This document shows, piece by piece, positions 40,430 through 53,400 of a stretch of 64,000 nucleotides of DNA; the first letter of the stretch is position 1, and the number at the start of each line of letters is the position of its first letter. The notes below the pieces were generated by a model, which had not been told where the DNA came from, made no database searches, and saw only the letters and a list, made by a program, of their open reading frames with translations. The stretch spans positions 62,001 through 126,000 of the forward strand of contig HG738143.1 in assembly GCA_000499405.2 (NCBI GenBank). Direction: 5' to 3'. Source of the stretch: Onchocerca volvulus. Lineage: Eukaryota > Nematoda > Chromadorea > Rhabditida > Onchocercidae. Made by a program: the position numbers and the translations under genes.

Positions 40430-43400
40430 ATGGCTGACATATCGGAGATAGGATTGCTAAAAATGGATGAGGCGGAATTACTTCAACTTGATCCAGAATC
40501 GAGAATTACGGGCGAAACTTATGCGGTAAGATAAATTTTTAAGTAGCAAATTAAATTCGAAAATAATTATTATTGCGGTTGCTATAATTATGATTGCGAT
40601 CCTTGTCAGCTGATCACCAGTATTTTGATCATAATTAATTATTTCATATTTGGTAACTTCTGTAATTGCAGTTGCAAAAATTTTGACTAATTAGACATAA
40701 TTCCATAATTGTGACTATTATAATATTGAATGTTTACACGCATACTTGCATTATATTTGTTTCTACAAATGAAATAGTTATTACACTTATTGCTTATTTT
40801 TATTAATTTTCACATAATGTGAGGATTCTTCTTTTTCTTGCTTTAACTTATGATAAATTTGCAGGTAGAAAAGATTGTTGGAATTAAAATAGGTGAAGCC
40901 GGCGAAAAACTTTATAAAGTACGATGGAAAGGTTTTTCCGAAAGTGAAGATACATGGGAACCAATCGAAAATTTAACGGATGCTTGTGACCGGTTAATTG
41001 TTGAATATGAAATTAGTCAAAAATCGAAAAATGGCGAGAACGGAGAACATTTGCGGCCATCAACGAGTAGAAGTAATGATATGTCGGTGAGATCAATTTG
41101 CTTATTTTGATTCAGATATTGACCCCGGGGTATTTGTTTATAGGTCTTTTAGAAAAGCTGTTCTATGTCATTAGCTTTCCCAATTAACCAATTAAGATGA
41201 TCGATTGCTATTTCAGGAAGATAGTACCGAGCGGAGCAGCCGACATACCCATACTGCTCGTTGGGAATATGAAACGGTTGAAGTTTTAACACCGGATGAA
41301 TGGAATCGATTTGGTGATGTTGAAAATCGTGAACTGGGTGGCCTTTACATTCCTGATCGAATTCCTACTGAAACGGAAAAGGTTTTGTGATGAATTTGTA
41401 TTCTTAACTTATATCATAATTTCCTTTCTTTAATATTACATTTTTATTTACATAGACATAAAGAGATTTCATAATATGAGGAAAACAGTAACAAAACACA
41501 AAAAAACTGCAGAGTTAAAGCAGTATTTTAGAATGCATAAAGAAAAGTGCTGCATAAGAATTAACGCAATAATTAATTTTGGCTAAAGCCTAGGAAGTCT
41601 TTTTACAGTCAACTTAACCTTGAATTTTTATCATAATTTGAGTATCGTTTTGTCGGCAAGCTTTCATATTATTCAGTGCGAAATACTTTTTTTTATAGTA
41701 AAAAACAATCATTCCGGAAAAAGTTTATGATCTTATTCGTTCACTCGTAGAGTTTATTTCATCTGCTTATTAGTTTTGAATGAAGTGTAATTGTATTTTA
41801 GCTGTTGTGTAATCTTGCGCCAGATGTAGGACGCGTTACTAGAAATAAGCTGAGAACTGTTATGAAAACAGAAAGTTCTCCAGTAAATGATACACCATCA
41901 TCTGATTCTAGTAAAAAACAAACTGCCAGAGGAAGACGACGAAGTGGAAAAGTAAGTTTTTAGCATGTATAAAAAAAGATGCGCCTATCGACATGCTTAT
42001 CAAGAGAAAACTGATATGTATAATATGATTAAGAAAAAAAGAAATCGTCTTATGGATATGTCTTAGAAAGTTCAATTGAATGATTCTTTTGAAATAGCGT
42101 TTAGCTTTGATACTGTTTCATGGGAAGTTTGCAACTTTTCAGAAAAATAGTACATGTGTAGATGTAAAAAAACCGCTCGATGATGGACGTAGTGTTATCA
42201 AAGAAGAAAGCAAAACACTGGAAAATAGCGATAAAGCTAAGGTAGTTTTCCTGAGTTAAAAGCTATAATAATAATTCAAAAATCTGGAAAATAACTGTAA
42301 TGATAGTTCAAAAATTTGAAAATTTTCGAACCATCATTTTAATTTTCAAGTTATTGAGGATTTTTTCGTAAAGTATTATAAAGAGCAACAAAAATCGAAA
42401 TTTTTAGATGAAACAATTGAATTTATTCTTAATCTGATTTCTTCTAGGAAGAACTGGAAGAATCTTTGTCGTTAACATTTCCGGAAACGGCACTTGCAGC
42501 AAAGACAGAAGTCCCGGATGAAATATTGTTGTCGCAGTGTACGGATAATGGCTTACAAATTGTAGCAGCTGATACATCGACAGAAGATGAAGAGTCTCCG
42601 GTTAATAAAAGTAGCACATCAATTCGTAGCACTAGCAGTAAGCGTATAGGACGAGGAAAAGGAGAAAATCGTGGTCGTGGAAGACGGAGGAAAACATCTA
42701 CATCACTTCGTTCGAATGAGGTACAGAGCATAATCTTCTTAGAGAAGCGATTCATGAGATTCCTGTTTTTATCTGATATATCTGATATCTTTTAAAATCT
42801 TTTTGAAAAAAATTTATGAAATGTTATTTTTCAAACCTTTTTCGTTTTCCGCATTCATCCTTGAAGTTTTATTCATTTCCCAATGTTTGCTTAAGAAATT
42901 GATGCAGGGTGTTATTGCACGAGCTAGTTCTGAAGTGCGACCAACAAGTGCTGAAGTTTCTGATGAAATACCAAATTTGGTAGTGGATGATGTAGAACCA
43001 ACATCTGATGAAGAGAAGTCGAGCCCAAGACGTGAAAATGCATCTAGAAGTCATCGAGGTAGATCTCGTGGTCCAGGATCGGCGAAAGGAAGTAGAAAAA
43101 GACGAACACCCGCTCCACGTAAAGCAATTCTAGTGAATAATAGTGACACATCTGATAATAACAACAGATCGACTAAGGGCAGGAAACGAAAAGCCGCTGT
43201 AAATACTGATAACATTGTTGAAAAACGGTTATCAACTAGTGAAGAAACTTCTAAAGGAGATGTATGTTGCTTTCATTTTAATTATGTTATAAAATCAAAA
43301 TACGAATTTGCTTAATCGCTTTCATGTTTCATCGCTAAATAAAATCTTTAATTACAAATTCATTTGATTTTTGGTTTAATATTTATTTATGGATAGAAGT

Positions 43401-46400
43401 AATTTTGTTGAAATGTGAAGTTTTTCAGGTACCTCCAAGTGCAGATAACACCGATCAGATATTTCCGACAGATGAAGAATCAAAAGAACTAGAACAAGAT
43501 ATTTCAGCCTTGGAAATGCTTGCTCTTGAAACACCAGACTTACCAATACCATTAACAAATGCTGAAATTTCAGCCATCGAAATTGCTACAATTCGTAGGC
43601 ATCAGCAAAATCGTGAAAAGCCTCTACAAACATTTGAGGTAAATGAAATAAACTGAACTTTTTGCTTCTAAAATCAGGAATTTAGAACTGGTTGATGAGT
43701 TGGAGCTGAAGTTCTTCATTTGAAAATTTTGCTATACGAACAAAAACAAAAAAAAAAAAAAAAAAGATTAAAAGATCAAAATTGAATGTTTCAATTTTCT
43801 TTTTCAAAAGAATTTTATGAAATTGTTTTTAACTCGCTGCATGTAACCTTATAGATGAATAATACATGAATTGCATCTGAGGATTTTGTATTGCAACTGC
43901 AGAAAGCGCTATATATGTTATAGTGCCGTTTTTCCTGTTAGTACTTGGGAAATGTTGAAAATTATATGAAGTGGTCAGTTCACTTCAGTTACCTTCATGT
44001 TATTTCAAAATATTTCCGAAATAGGTTGAAGTTGTGAAAAGACATCAAAATCAGAAAAAATTAAATAAAAAATGTAAATTTGCAGCAGTTTCGAAGCGCA
44101 GTTTTAACGAATCAACTCTCGACTGTTAGATGGACGGGTCGCTGCGTACCAGAAAGACGTGGATTTGATTTCAACCGGAAATATCGCGGCAAAACTGTTG
44201 CAATTGAAGTATAATTATTTTGCTAAACAATAAACACTGTTTGATTGGAATTCAACGATTCAACCGAAAATTTCTTTTTTTCAAGTTATGCGAAAGACCC
44301 TGTGGTCCTGCTCACGAAATTGATGATATGTTACGGCAAATTGTCCGTGACGGTGCACGGTTGGATATACCGGACGACGTTAGGGGGCGAATTCCGCTAC
44401 ATTTTGCTATATCGTGCGAATTTTGGTGTCGGGTTAAGACTCTTCTACATTTAAGGTCGGTTTAAGCAAAATGTTATACGAAAGAGATATTCGACATCTC
44501 ATCACTTTAGGGAATACCAACAATTGAATAGGAAGTTTCATTGTGGACTGCAAAGCACCGTACTAACCTTTTACAAGTTAAATTCATGAATATACCTGGT
44601 TAATAGTAATTTTCAAATTAGAATGTGATTTGATTTGAGATATACAAACCTAGAATAGTTATACTTGGTATATATTTGAATCCCAGTAATAATAAGATGT
44701 CATTTAGATTTCATTTTTTGCAAAATTGTTCCAGTCACCAATAAATACCGAAAATTGCTTAGATCACCAGTAAATACCGAGGATAAAGACAAGAAGACAC
44801 CATTACATTTGGCGGTTCTCACTCGTACGCCAAATTTCGAAGTAACGAAGACGATTTATCTGCTTCTTGAGTATGGTGCTGATGTTAATGAAGTGATCAA
44901 GAAAATAGCACCATTACGAAACAGGTGACCTGAATGTACACTTAATTCAGATACAGGGTCTTTTTGTAAAGTTTCAAATTTTCGGATTTAAACGATTTTA
45001 AAGTCTTAAAAAGTTTAGTGGAGAAAATGGAAAAAGGAATTTTTTTTATCTCTCGAGTCTATTAATGATTTACCAGTCTTACCTATTTAATTTCATTTTT
45101 CCTTCATTTTAAGATATCTGTCAAATCTTATCGATCATCAGCAGCGTCTTTCAGAGGCTTTTAATGAGGCGAGGATGAAAACTTTGGTGTAAGTTACTAA
45201 ATAGTATTGAACAAATATTCGGACTTTTGAAATTACTTTTGATCTCTGTTAGCTTTTCCAACAGCTGGAAAAAACAAAAAATGACATAGTTCTTTTGACA
45301 AAGAGAGCAAAGAAAGAGAAAAATTAGGGAGTAAGAAAAAAAAAAATCATTTTTCTACAACTTGATATTTATTTTATTGCAAAAAACAGAAATTCGAGGG
45401 AGAGGTGCACGTCATTGGACAATTATAAATTGGTATTCAAAATAATATTTAATTTAATGGTTCAAATAATTTTTATAATTATTTTTTGATCCTATCCACA
45501 CTATATTCAATATATTATATGAAAAGTACATGAATTCAATCTTTAAAATATGGTTTTGAAGATTTAGAAAATATTTGAAAATTCATTATGCAGCATATAT
45601 TGAAAGAAGAATTTAAATATTCAGTTAGATGGATTTTTGAAATAATACTAAAATATTACGACAGCATCAGTCAACTATAGAGCTTATTTTATACTCCGAG
45701 TGTTTACGGAATGTAGTTTTCTACGTCATCCTTCAAACCGTGCATTCTATTTCCAATAATCAATCAAGTAGTCGATAGCTGCGACGCAATCAACGTATTT
45801 TAATGGATGAAAATGAAGGGGGAGAAAATTATTGAATTTATAGCTAGAAAAAGATGTGGAAGGATTGGGGAGAGAATTGATTTAATCAACGGATATTAAA
45901 AGCAGACATTTAACAGAAAAAAAAAAACCTATGATGACCTTTCTTTAAAAAGGTCAGAAAATTAATTTTTGAGTTCATTTTCTTGACGATTTCCGGATTA
46001 GTAATCAAAGAATATATGATTGGTAAGTCAAAAAATTTACTAGATAATTTGTTATTGTTGCAGAAGTTTGTATTACTTAATTATATTCTGTTTTAATTTA
46101 ATATTTGCAAAAATGGTAATAATACAGGATGAAATGTTTCGCGCTTTCTCTTTCACTAGAATTTTATGGATATAGCGATATTTTGCAATTGCTATGATTA
46201 GTCGTTTATATATACTTGAAAATCATTCAAGAATGAAATTACACGAATTCCCGGTTATGTTCTTTGATCTTACTGGATGCATCTGTAAGGTTATTAAAAA
46301 TAAAACAATGAATTAACATTACGGAAAGCGAAAAATTTGTGCGATCGCTATTTTCTAACTTAATAATTGGGAAGAATAGCTAAGGCATAAGTATAAAATT

Positions 46401-49400
46401 ATTTAAAAATAGCACATTTCATTTGCTGGACATCTTTTCGTCTGATTTTCTTTTAGATCAAAGTACGGATCATTTTTCTCCTTTTTTTTTTTTTTTTTTT
46501 CATTTTTCCAGTTTATCAAACTTTTGTTGAAAATATGTCAGAAGTTACGAGAAAATAGAATAGTGTGAATTCCAGAAAGTAGAATTAAAATTCTATTTTT
46601 TTTTTTTTTTTTTTTTTTTTTACCTCAAACTAAACTATAAATCTGCTCTAATCATTATAGTAATAATAATGATAATAATAAAGCAAAATAGTTATGATTC
46701 AGAGAAAAAAAAATGAATGATTTTGAAATAAATTTTTAATCAAATATGTTCAATCAAACTATTCGAAAAAATTGAATTAATAGATTTTTTTTTTTCTTTT
46801 TTTAAGAAGAGAAAGAAGATGGTGAATAGTTGATGATGTAAAAATGTGGGTAGTTTTTCCATGCATAGACGATGCATGCATACATGCACAGAAACATGCA
46901 CATGCATGTATGCATGCATGCATGCATGAATTGATATGAAATAGAGGATATATGTTTGAAACGTATAACATTGGTGAAAAAAAAAAAAAAAAATTAACAT
47001 TTCAGTATTTCGAAAGTTTAATTACGCTTTTCAATTTATTTTTTGTTCCTTTTTTAGTTTTTTCTTTTTTTTTTTTCAGTTCTTTATTTGATGATAATTA
47101 GCATGAGATAGGTCATTTTATGATGTAATCAAGATTTTAATCAAGGTCCTTTTTATTGTTTTTTGCTTTTTTTTTTTTTTTGTTAATTAATTAGATCAAG
47201 ATAAACGTGTTCATTTTGAAAATTTGATAAAATTAATTAACTTTTGCAAAATGTATATGTATCAGTAAATGTGGTTGTTTTCTGATAAATTTGTTTGTAG
47301 AAGAATTTTTCTTTTTTTTACCTTTATGTCTTTCTAACTTTTCTTCGAATTTCTTTTTCTTTTTTTTTTTTTGCTTCTTAGCAAACCAGTCAACTTTTAC
47401 GAAAAGATTTTCGATGTTTATCGTTTGTTTCTCGTAATATATCTTCTTATTTAAATTTTATGTTTTAGCGTAATTTTTAAACATTTGTCTGATTAACGAA
47501 AAAAAAAAAAAGTTGAATTATTGGAAAATTTCGAAATTGTAAATGGAATGAAATCTGCTACATTTGTCGCGGGAAAAAAGAGCTAAGAATTTGCGACATA
47601 ATTTAATCGCAAATCTATCGATGCCTCGATTGTATATTATTTGGATGTAATCTTTCAGTATATCAATTAATAAAATTAAATTGATATACCGGAATGAGAA
47701 AAGTAATGTAAAGAGAGATAAAAAAAAGAAAAGATGAGATGAATTCAGATTTTTTCTTGTTTTTTACGATTTGCTGGAATTTTATTTGTGAATATTCGAA
47801 GAGGACAAGAGTTTGGAATTTTACCAAGATAGATTCTTGTTTTGCTATGAGTTCGAATAATAGTGAACATGTAAAATGTCAAAAAATTTTTCGTATCAAA
47901 AATGTGTGATGTAACAATTTGACGTTTTTTCAAACGCTTCGATGTAACACTTTGACGTTTTTCTTTTTTTTTCAATTGGCATAATGCCGTATTTTTCGAC
48001 CGAACATCTCTCTAAATTACAAACTGATGAGCAAATGGATGATTTTGTAATTTTCTCCGTGAAATTTTTCGAAAGTTCGTCGGACTGATTTGTGACCGAA
48101 TTGGAGGGAGATATTATTTGGCTTATCATGATTTGCTGATCTCTTTTCTGATATTAGAAAAAAAACCTAATTGTAGCATGACGTTGGTTGTCACTCAAAT
48201 CATTCGAGAACTTCATAGAATTCGAAATTTTCCTTTTTTTTGTTTTTTTATTCATCAAATTACTGTAATGTTTTCTGGACTAGTTTAATTGATTGATTGA
48301 AATAGGATGAAATTTTGATTAAAAAAAAAAAAAAGTGAAAGAAATTCTAAGATTTCGAGCGCTTCAAAATTTCGATATAAAACATCTTTAATCGCATACT
48401 TTCTATTATTATAATCGTACGCTATAATTAATTTGAATATTATTATTTGTGCACAAATGTACATTCATTTTTTAAAATTAAAAAAAAAAAATTTTTCAAA
48501 AATTGTTTTTTGAAAAATTAACTTATATAAATATTTACATTGAATAAAAATTTTAATTTGCATAATTTTTTTTTTTTTTCAGAGATATAACAGTAAAACG
48601 AATACTTCTTCCGGTATCGGTACGAGCAATGTGGGAATTTGAATCAACAAATTGGACAACTGAAATTGGCTTTAATCATGAAACATTCATGTTTCCTAAT
48701 GATCGCTATGCATATATGATATTACTTGCTGTTTTCGATTATCGTAGCGCACGATATGTACGAAATATTTTTTACTTATTTTTTTTTTTTTTTTTTTTGA
48801 AATTTTCAAAATTATTGATCATTTAAATCAAAATATTGGTATTAGATTACAGTAATCTAACTTTCAACTCACATTAGGATTACAGTAATCTAATTTTTAA
48901 TTTAGAATATTCCGTACATATTTCATTGTTTCATAATAATTTATTTATTATTTTTACAAATTTTATAAATTCATTTTTTAAAATTTAATATAAATTTAAT
49001 TTAATTTTTTTATATAATTTATAAATTTAATTTATATTAAATTTTAAAAAATGAATTTATATTTATTTTGAGAAACAATACTAGTTTAACAATAAATGAA
49101 CTAAAGTCAATATTTGAAATGATTAATTCATACCATAATAGAATGGCTGATAGTTTAAAATTCTATCCTTTAATTCATATTAAATTTGATTTATTGCTTA
49201 TTGAAATATTTTAAGTTGATTTTTTTTTTTTTTTTTTAAATTTTAAAACTTAGAAAATTGTAGTGGCGTGTACGAATGTGGGGTGAAAGTCCATTCGATG
49301 ATGTACGAATGAATGATGCTACAGTGGAACCACTTACCAATAATCCGAAAGGTTTCATTTATGTAACTTCGCTGATCAATGGTTGGAATAGGCTAAAAAT

Positions 49401-49787
49401 CAAATTTCAACCGTACGTAAAAAAAAAGAAATGGCTAATGATGGCACAGGTAAACATAATTTTTTTTTAAGAATGAAAAATAATGATAATTAATACAAAT
49501 TATAATTTATAGATTTAAGCATTTCCTCTTATTCCTCCTAGTTGAGTGTCATAAACATTTTCAAAAATTGCACGATATCACTATCGATCTCGACTTAGAT
49601 TTATTATACTACGAAATATTTATGAATTGTTTACAGGAGATTTATTATACTACGAAATATTTATGAATTGTTTACAAGTAATTGTTTACAGGTATTACTT
49701 GTACAGTTACACAAACCTGCTTCGTATATACCAAGACCCGCACTTGAAGTAGCTCCTGAAAGTGGTACCGATTGGAGACATGACTGA
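40430..49787 (+). CDS. chromodomain and ankyrin-repeat protein, MPP8-like, 15 exons, 851 aa
   Basis: Fifteen exons join in frame: 40430-40525, 40865-41086, 41217-41381, 41802-41951, 42143-42241, 42448-42720, 42908-43261, 43429-43638, 44086-44208, 44286-44455, 44763-44924, 45114-45188, 48583-48757, 49264-49449 and 49692-49787. Residues ~30-82 are a chromodomain (YAVEKIVGIKIGE, LYKVRWKGF, DTWEP) with all three aromatic-cage positions kept (Tyr, Trp, Phe), so methyl-lysine binding, probably H3K9me, is likely. Residues ~190-500 are disordered, acidic and Arg/Lys/Gly-rich (GRGRRRK, SRKRRTPAPRK). Residues ~565-680 hold two recognisable ankyrin repeats (GRIPLHFAI; KKTPLHLAV with LLLEYGADVNE). A C-terminal domain of ~160 residues, rich in Trp/Tyr, is not recognised. 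Domain order and length resemble vertebrate MPHOSPH8. Intron 12 is 3.4 kb. A silencing role is inferred. Confidence 0.88.
46861..46928. repeat. (GCAT)n alternating purine-pyrimidine repeat
   Basis: Imperfect then perfect GCAT/ATGC units (GATGCATGCATACATGCACA, later a pure ATGCATGCATGCATGCATG block) inside intron 12 of the chromodomain gene. The sequence is self-complementary and alternates purine and pyrimidine, so cruciform or Z-type structure is possible. Confidence 0.75.
48964..49061. repeat. perfect 33-bp inverted repeat in intron 13
   Basis: Left arm 48964-48996 and right arm 49029-49061 (starting AATTTATATTAAATTTTAAA) are exact reverse complements with a 32-nt loop. It occupies the middle of the 506-bp intron between the two penultimate exons of the chromodomain gene and would form a stable stem in the pre-mRNA. 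Confidence 0.85.
49597..49691 (+). repeat. 41-bp tandem duplication of the last 3' splice site
   Basis: Copies at 49597-49637 and 49638-49678 share AGATTTATTATACTACGAAA and end in AATTGTTTACAG and AATTGTTTACAAG. A third partial AATTGTTTACAG ends at 49691 and is the acceptor that keeps the known frame (GTA TTA CTT). Three acceptor-like sites therefore lie in 55 nt. Confidence 0.8.
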
Positions 49788-50439
49788 AAAAAATTAATTT
49801 TATAAATTTCCTTTAGGATTTATTCAGGGTTCCGGTTAGGTCCAGTTTATTTTGTTTGTACTTGTTTTTTTTTTCCCTTTTTCTTGTTTATTATATATAC
49901 ATATATATATTCAAATATTCCAAATATGAATTTAATAGGCTTCGAGTAAGATTGGAATTCTCGTCCAATATGCCATTATGCAAACTTCAAGGCAAACATT
50001 TCTAGTAACTTCCAAGATTACCCTAAAAGTTACCAAAAAATCTAATAAATGATTATGTACTGATTATTTAAAAAATGATTATCTATTAACATTCGATTTT
50101 AAAATTAAACCAGTGCGATTTTAAAATTAATGAAATTTAAATTCAACACGGTTCAAAAATATTGTTTGCATGTTATCAAAAATTTTAATCTTTTATTGAT
50201 GTAATTTTACCGTACCGAATATGTTTTAATATTGATAATACAATTCGTTCATAGAATTTATAAATTAACACAACTTGAATTCAATGAAAAAAATTACTTT
50301 TATTTATTAAAGTCAGGCATGCAAATAATTAATATTGATTTTGGAACTGAGCATATCGTAGATAGGAATAAAATCAACTTTAACTGAATCTTTGAAAAAT
50401 TTTAATGTTTTCTATATCTTTTTATGGGCTATACAAACA
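49788..50439. other. convergent intergenic spacer
   Basis: The 3' ends of the chromodomain gene (+) and the CWF19L1 gene (-) face each other over 652 bp of AT-rich DNA. It must contain both 3' UTRs. No gene is visible. Confidence 0.6.
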
Positions 50440-53400
50440 TCAATCATCATCAGCATCTGTGAAATCATATGGTTTGAAGATTAGCTTCAAATTATCTACC
50501 AGTTTTGCTTGTTCACTTTTCTCCAACTCGCACTGGCGCCAGTCAACTTTTTCTTCACAATCCAACAAAGCCGCTTCTGCCAAAACCTATAATTCGGTTT
50601 TTAATAAATAGAAAATGGAAACATTCTATCCAGAAATTTTTAATTCTGCTTTTTTTTTTAATCAGCAAAAATCAGCATACTGCGAATAATATACAATAAA
50701 ACTTTCTTATTCCAACACGAGATGCCCATTTCTAACAGAAGTGTCCATTTCTCATGGATCTGTGAACGACATTTTTTATTTCGATGAAAAAAGTTCTACT
50801 ACTTTAGAATATCATCCAGCAACTTGGTTTACTATGTTTTGCCATTATTACTATAACTTTAAATCTACGCAACACTAAAGAGTCACGCTATCAAATAGTT
50901 TGTCATATATATAATTTTTTTAGGAAGTTCTCACAGTCACAGTCTTTCCCAGGTCATTATTCTCAAACTGTATACATTAAAACTAAAAAAGATAGCAACT
51001 TAGGACATCTATGAATCAGATAAACTTACTTCTCGTCCGAACTGCAATGGAAAATCGACCATTTTTAATGCATAAAGTCGACTGCCATCCGGAAGCTCGA
51101 CAAGGAAATATGGACAACCTTCATTTACTGTGTCCCAAATCTGGCAAAACATACATTTTTAAAAATACTTTTGTATGGAAAAATACTAATCAACATACAA
51201 TGTTATTACCGCACTGGAGAATAATTTTTAAAAAAAATTAAAAGTTCACTTCTTCTTCCTCTTTCAGAAATATCATTTCTATGTTTTTTATTTGTGCAGC
51301 ATTCAAAAACGAACTACGCAAAGCCTTCGAACAAGTTTTCGGCACCGGCACAACTTGTATCTGTAATATGCTTTCTTTGATAATCATAATAACGCAATTT
51401 TATCGAAAGGAAAAGAAAAATACATGAAATAATTTGAATTGATTCGCTGATTTCGGAAACACAAACAAACGAACTATTTATATCCATTTTTATTTGTCTC
51501 AGTATAGTACCAAAAAAAAAAAAAAAAAAAAAAAAAAGGAAGGAAAGGGAAGATGGGACTTTTCTAAAAAACAAAATAGACCGCACTATTAGAGGAAATG
51601 GATACTGTAACTAGCTTGGATTCGGTAAGAAATGAACCTGCAGATGCTGCGTCTTATAATTCCGTTCGAAAAAAACCGGCAACTTGCCCTGTTTATTGAA
51701 CATAAGCGTTAACGCATCTTTGTATTTTTTGATGTCATCCCGAACTGCTTGAGGGGCTGCGACAACTGATTGTATATGGCCTATGAAAACATTACTATTA
51801 TGTTGAATATTCGAATTATTAACAAGTTGATTCTAAAAAATTCGAAGAAGAATATTTCTGGAATAATATGAAGAATTTATTCATTCAATTAAATAAAAAC
51901 TAACCAATCGACAAAATCATTACATGGTCATCCACTAGCGGACCTTTCGGCATTGCTAAGTAACACTCATCAGCTACAGATATTACCAAATACTGCTCCG
52001 CATCTACGTTTGATAGACAGAACCAACAAGGCTGTTGAATTCGTGGTTCTCGAGAGGAAAATTCTAAGAATTTGATAATGTGGAAGTTTTTAATAATCGA
52101 CAACTTGATTAAAATCAGAATGTTTTGATAACAAACATCGCGAAAGTTTTAAAATTATAATAACTCTATCCGGAAAATTCATTGCCTAATGTAATGATTA
52201 TTTACATTTACAATAAAAAAAATAGTTAAAATTTTATATAAAAATGCCAATTTAACATTTTAATTCAGAATTTTTTTTTATCTCGAAATGAATGAAAGTG
52301 CTCAGTTCTTTTCTTAAACGTACCATTCTTTCTCCGTCGTTTACCGCCATGATCAACATTATCCTCAACTTCAGCTGACATATCAAAGAAATACTGTTCC
52401 TTCGAATCCTCTTGTTTTTTCCTTTTTTCTCTTTCGCTAAATAAAATTTCTATAACTTTTCAAATTTTAATGGTCATTATATTTGCATATTGGACCTGAA
52501 AACACAATATATCACCACCTTAGTGCAATTGCATTTGACATTATATTTGAACATCGCCGGAAGGTATCATATTTTGGAATGCAATAATTTAAAATAGGTG
52601 TTTGATTCTGAAGTATAAAATAATATGAACTATTTAATTGTTCTATTAATGACCATTCAATAATTACATATATTTAAATTTTTTGAAAAAAAAAATGAAT
52701 CATACTCTAAGATCATTCGTGCTAAAATTTCCATATATGGAAATTCGGTAGTATTATCTGGCTGTGCTGTAAGTTCAGCTCTTGATAACTTCCGCATAGG
52801 AGTTATTGAGAAAGCATAAAGCCATTTATCCTTTTCCGGATTATTTACTGCAGCTAAACCAATAAAACGTGTAACGTGCTGAGCGGCTTCTTGCAAAACT
52901 CGATGATTCCTGAAATTTTTTTTCTATTTAGATTTTTTCCCAAAATTCAACATTCAACAAAGAATGTTCCAAGTGATTCAAAGATATCTTCTTCTTTGTA
53001 TTATTGCTTGACTGTAATTTATATAGCAATTTTGTGGATGCAAAAAAAAGACAGAAAAACTTTTGCACGTTTGCAGTAAGGAAATGAACAACAAATAAAT
53101 TGAGAAATTATCACTATTTTAATTTCAAGGTTCAAACGAAAATTACAAACCTGTACGGTGTTCGCTCATAATGTGCACCCATTCCAGCAAAATGATAGCG
53201 AGGTTTCAAGCCTGCTGCAAGTTGTGATAAAATGCAGCTTCCTTCAACATCCACTTTTGGACAATTTGTAGAAAACTTTGAGATCTGAAACTTGCAAAAT
53301 ACAAAAATCATTTCGATAAGTTTGTTGTTAAACATTAAAATTTAAGAATTGATGCATAACAAGTAATTATATAAATTCGTACCCCAGCAGGCCACATAGA

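Noticed and set aside
42444..42755. Minus-strand Ser/Arg-rich frame
   Set aside because: Antisense shadow of exon 6 of the chromodomain gene, whose phase is fixed by flanking exons.
46740..47000. Overlapping minus-strand frames rich in His/Met/Cys/Ala
   Set aside because: They are a translation of the GCAT repeat within an intron of the plus-strand gene.
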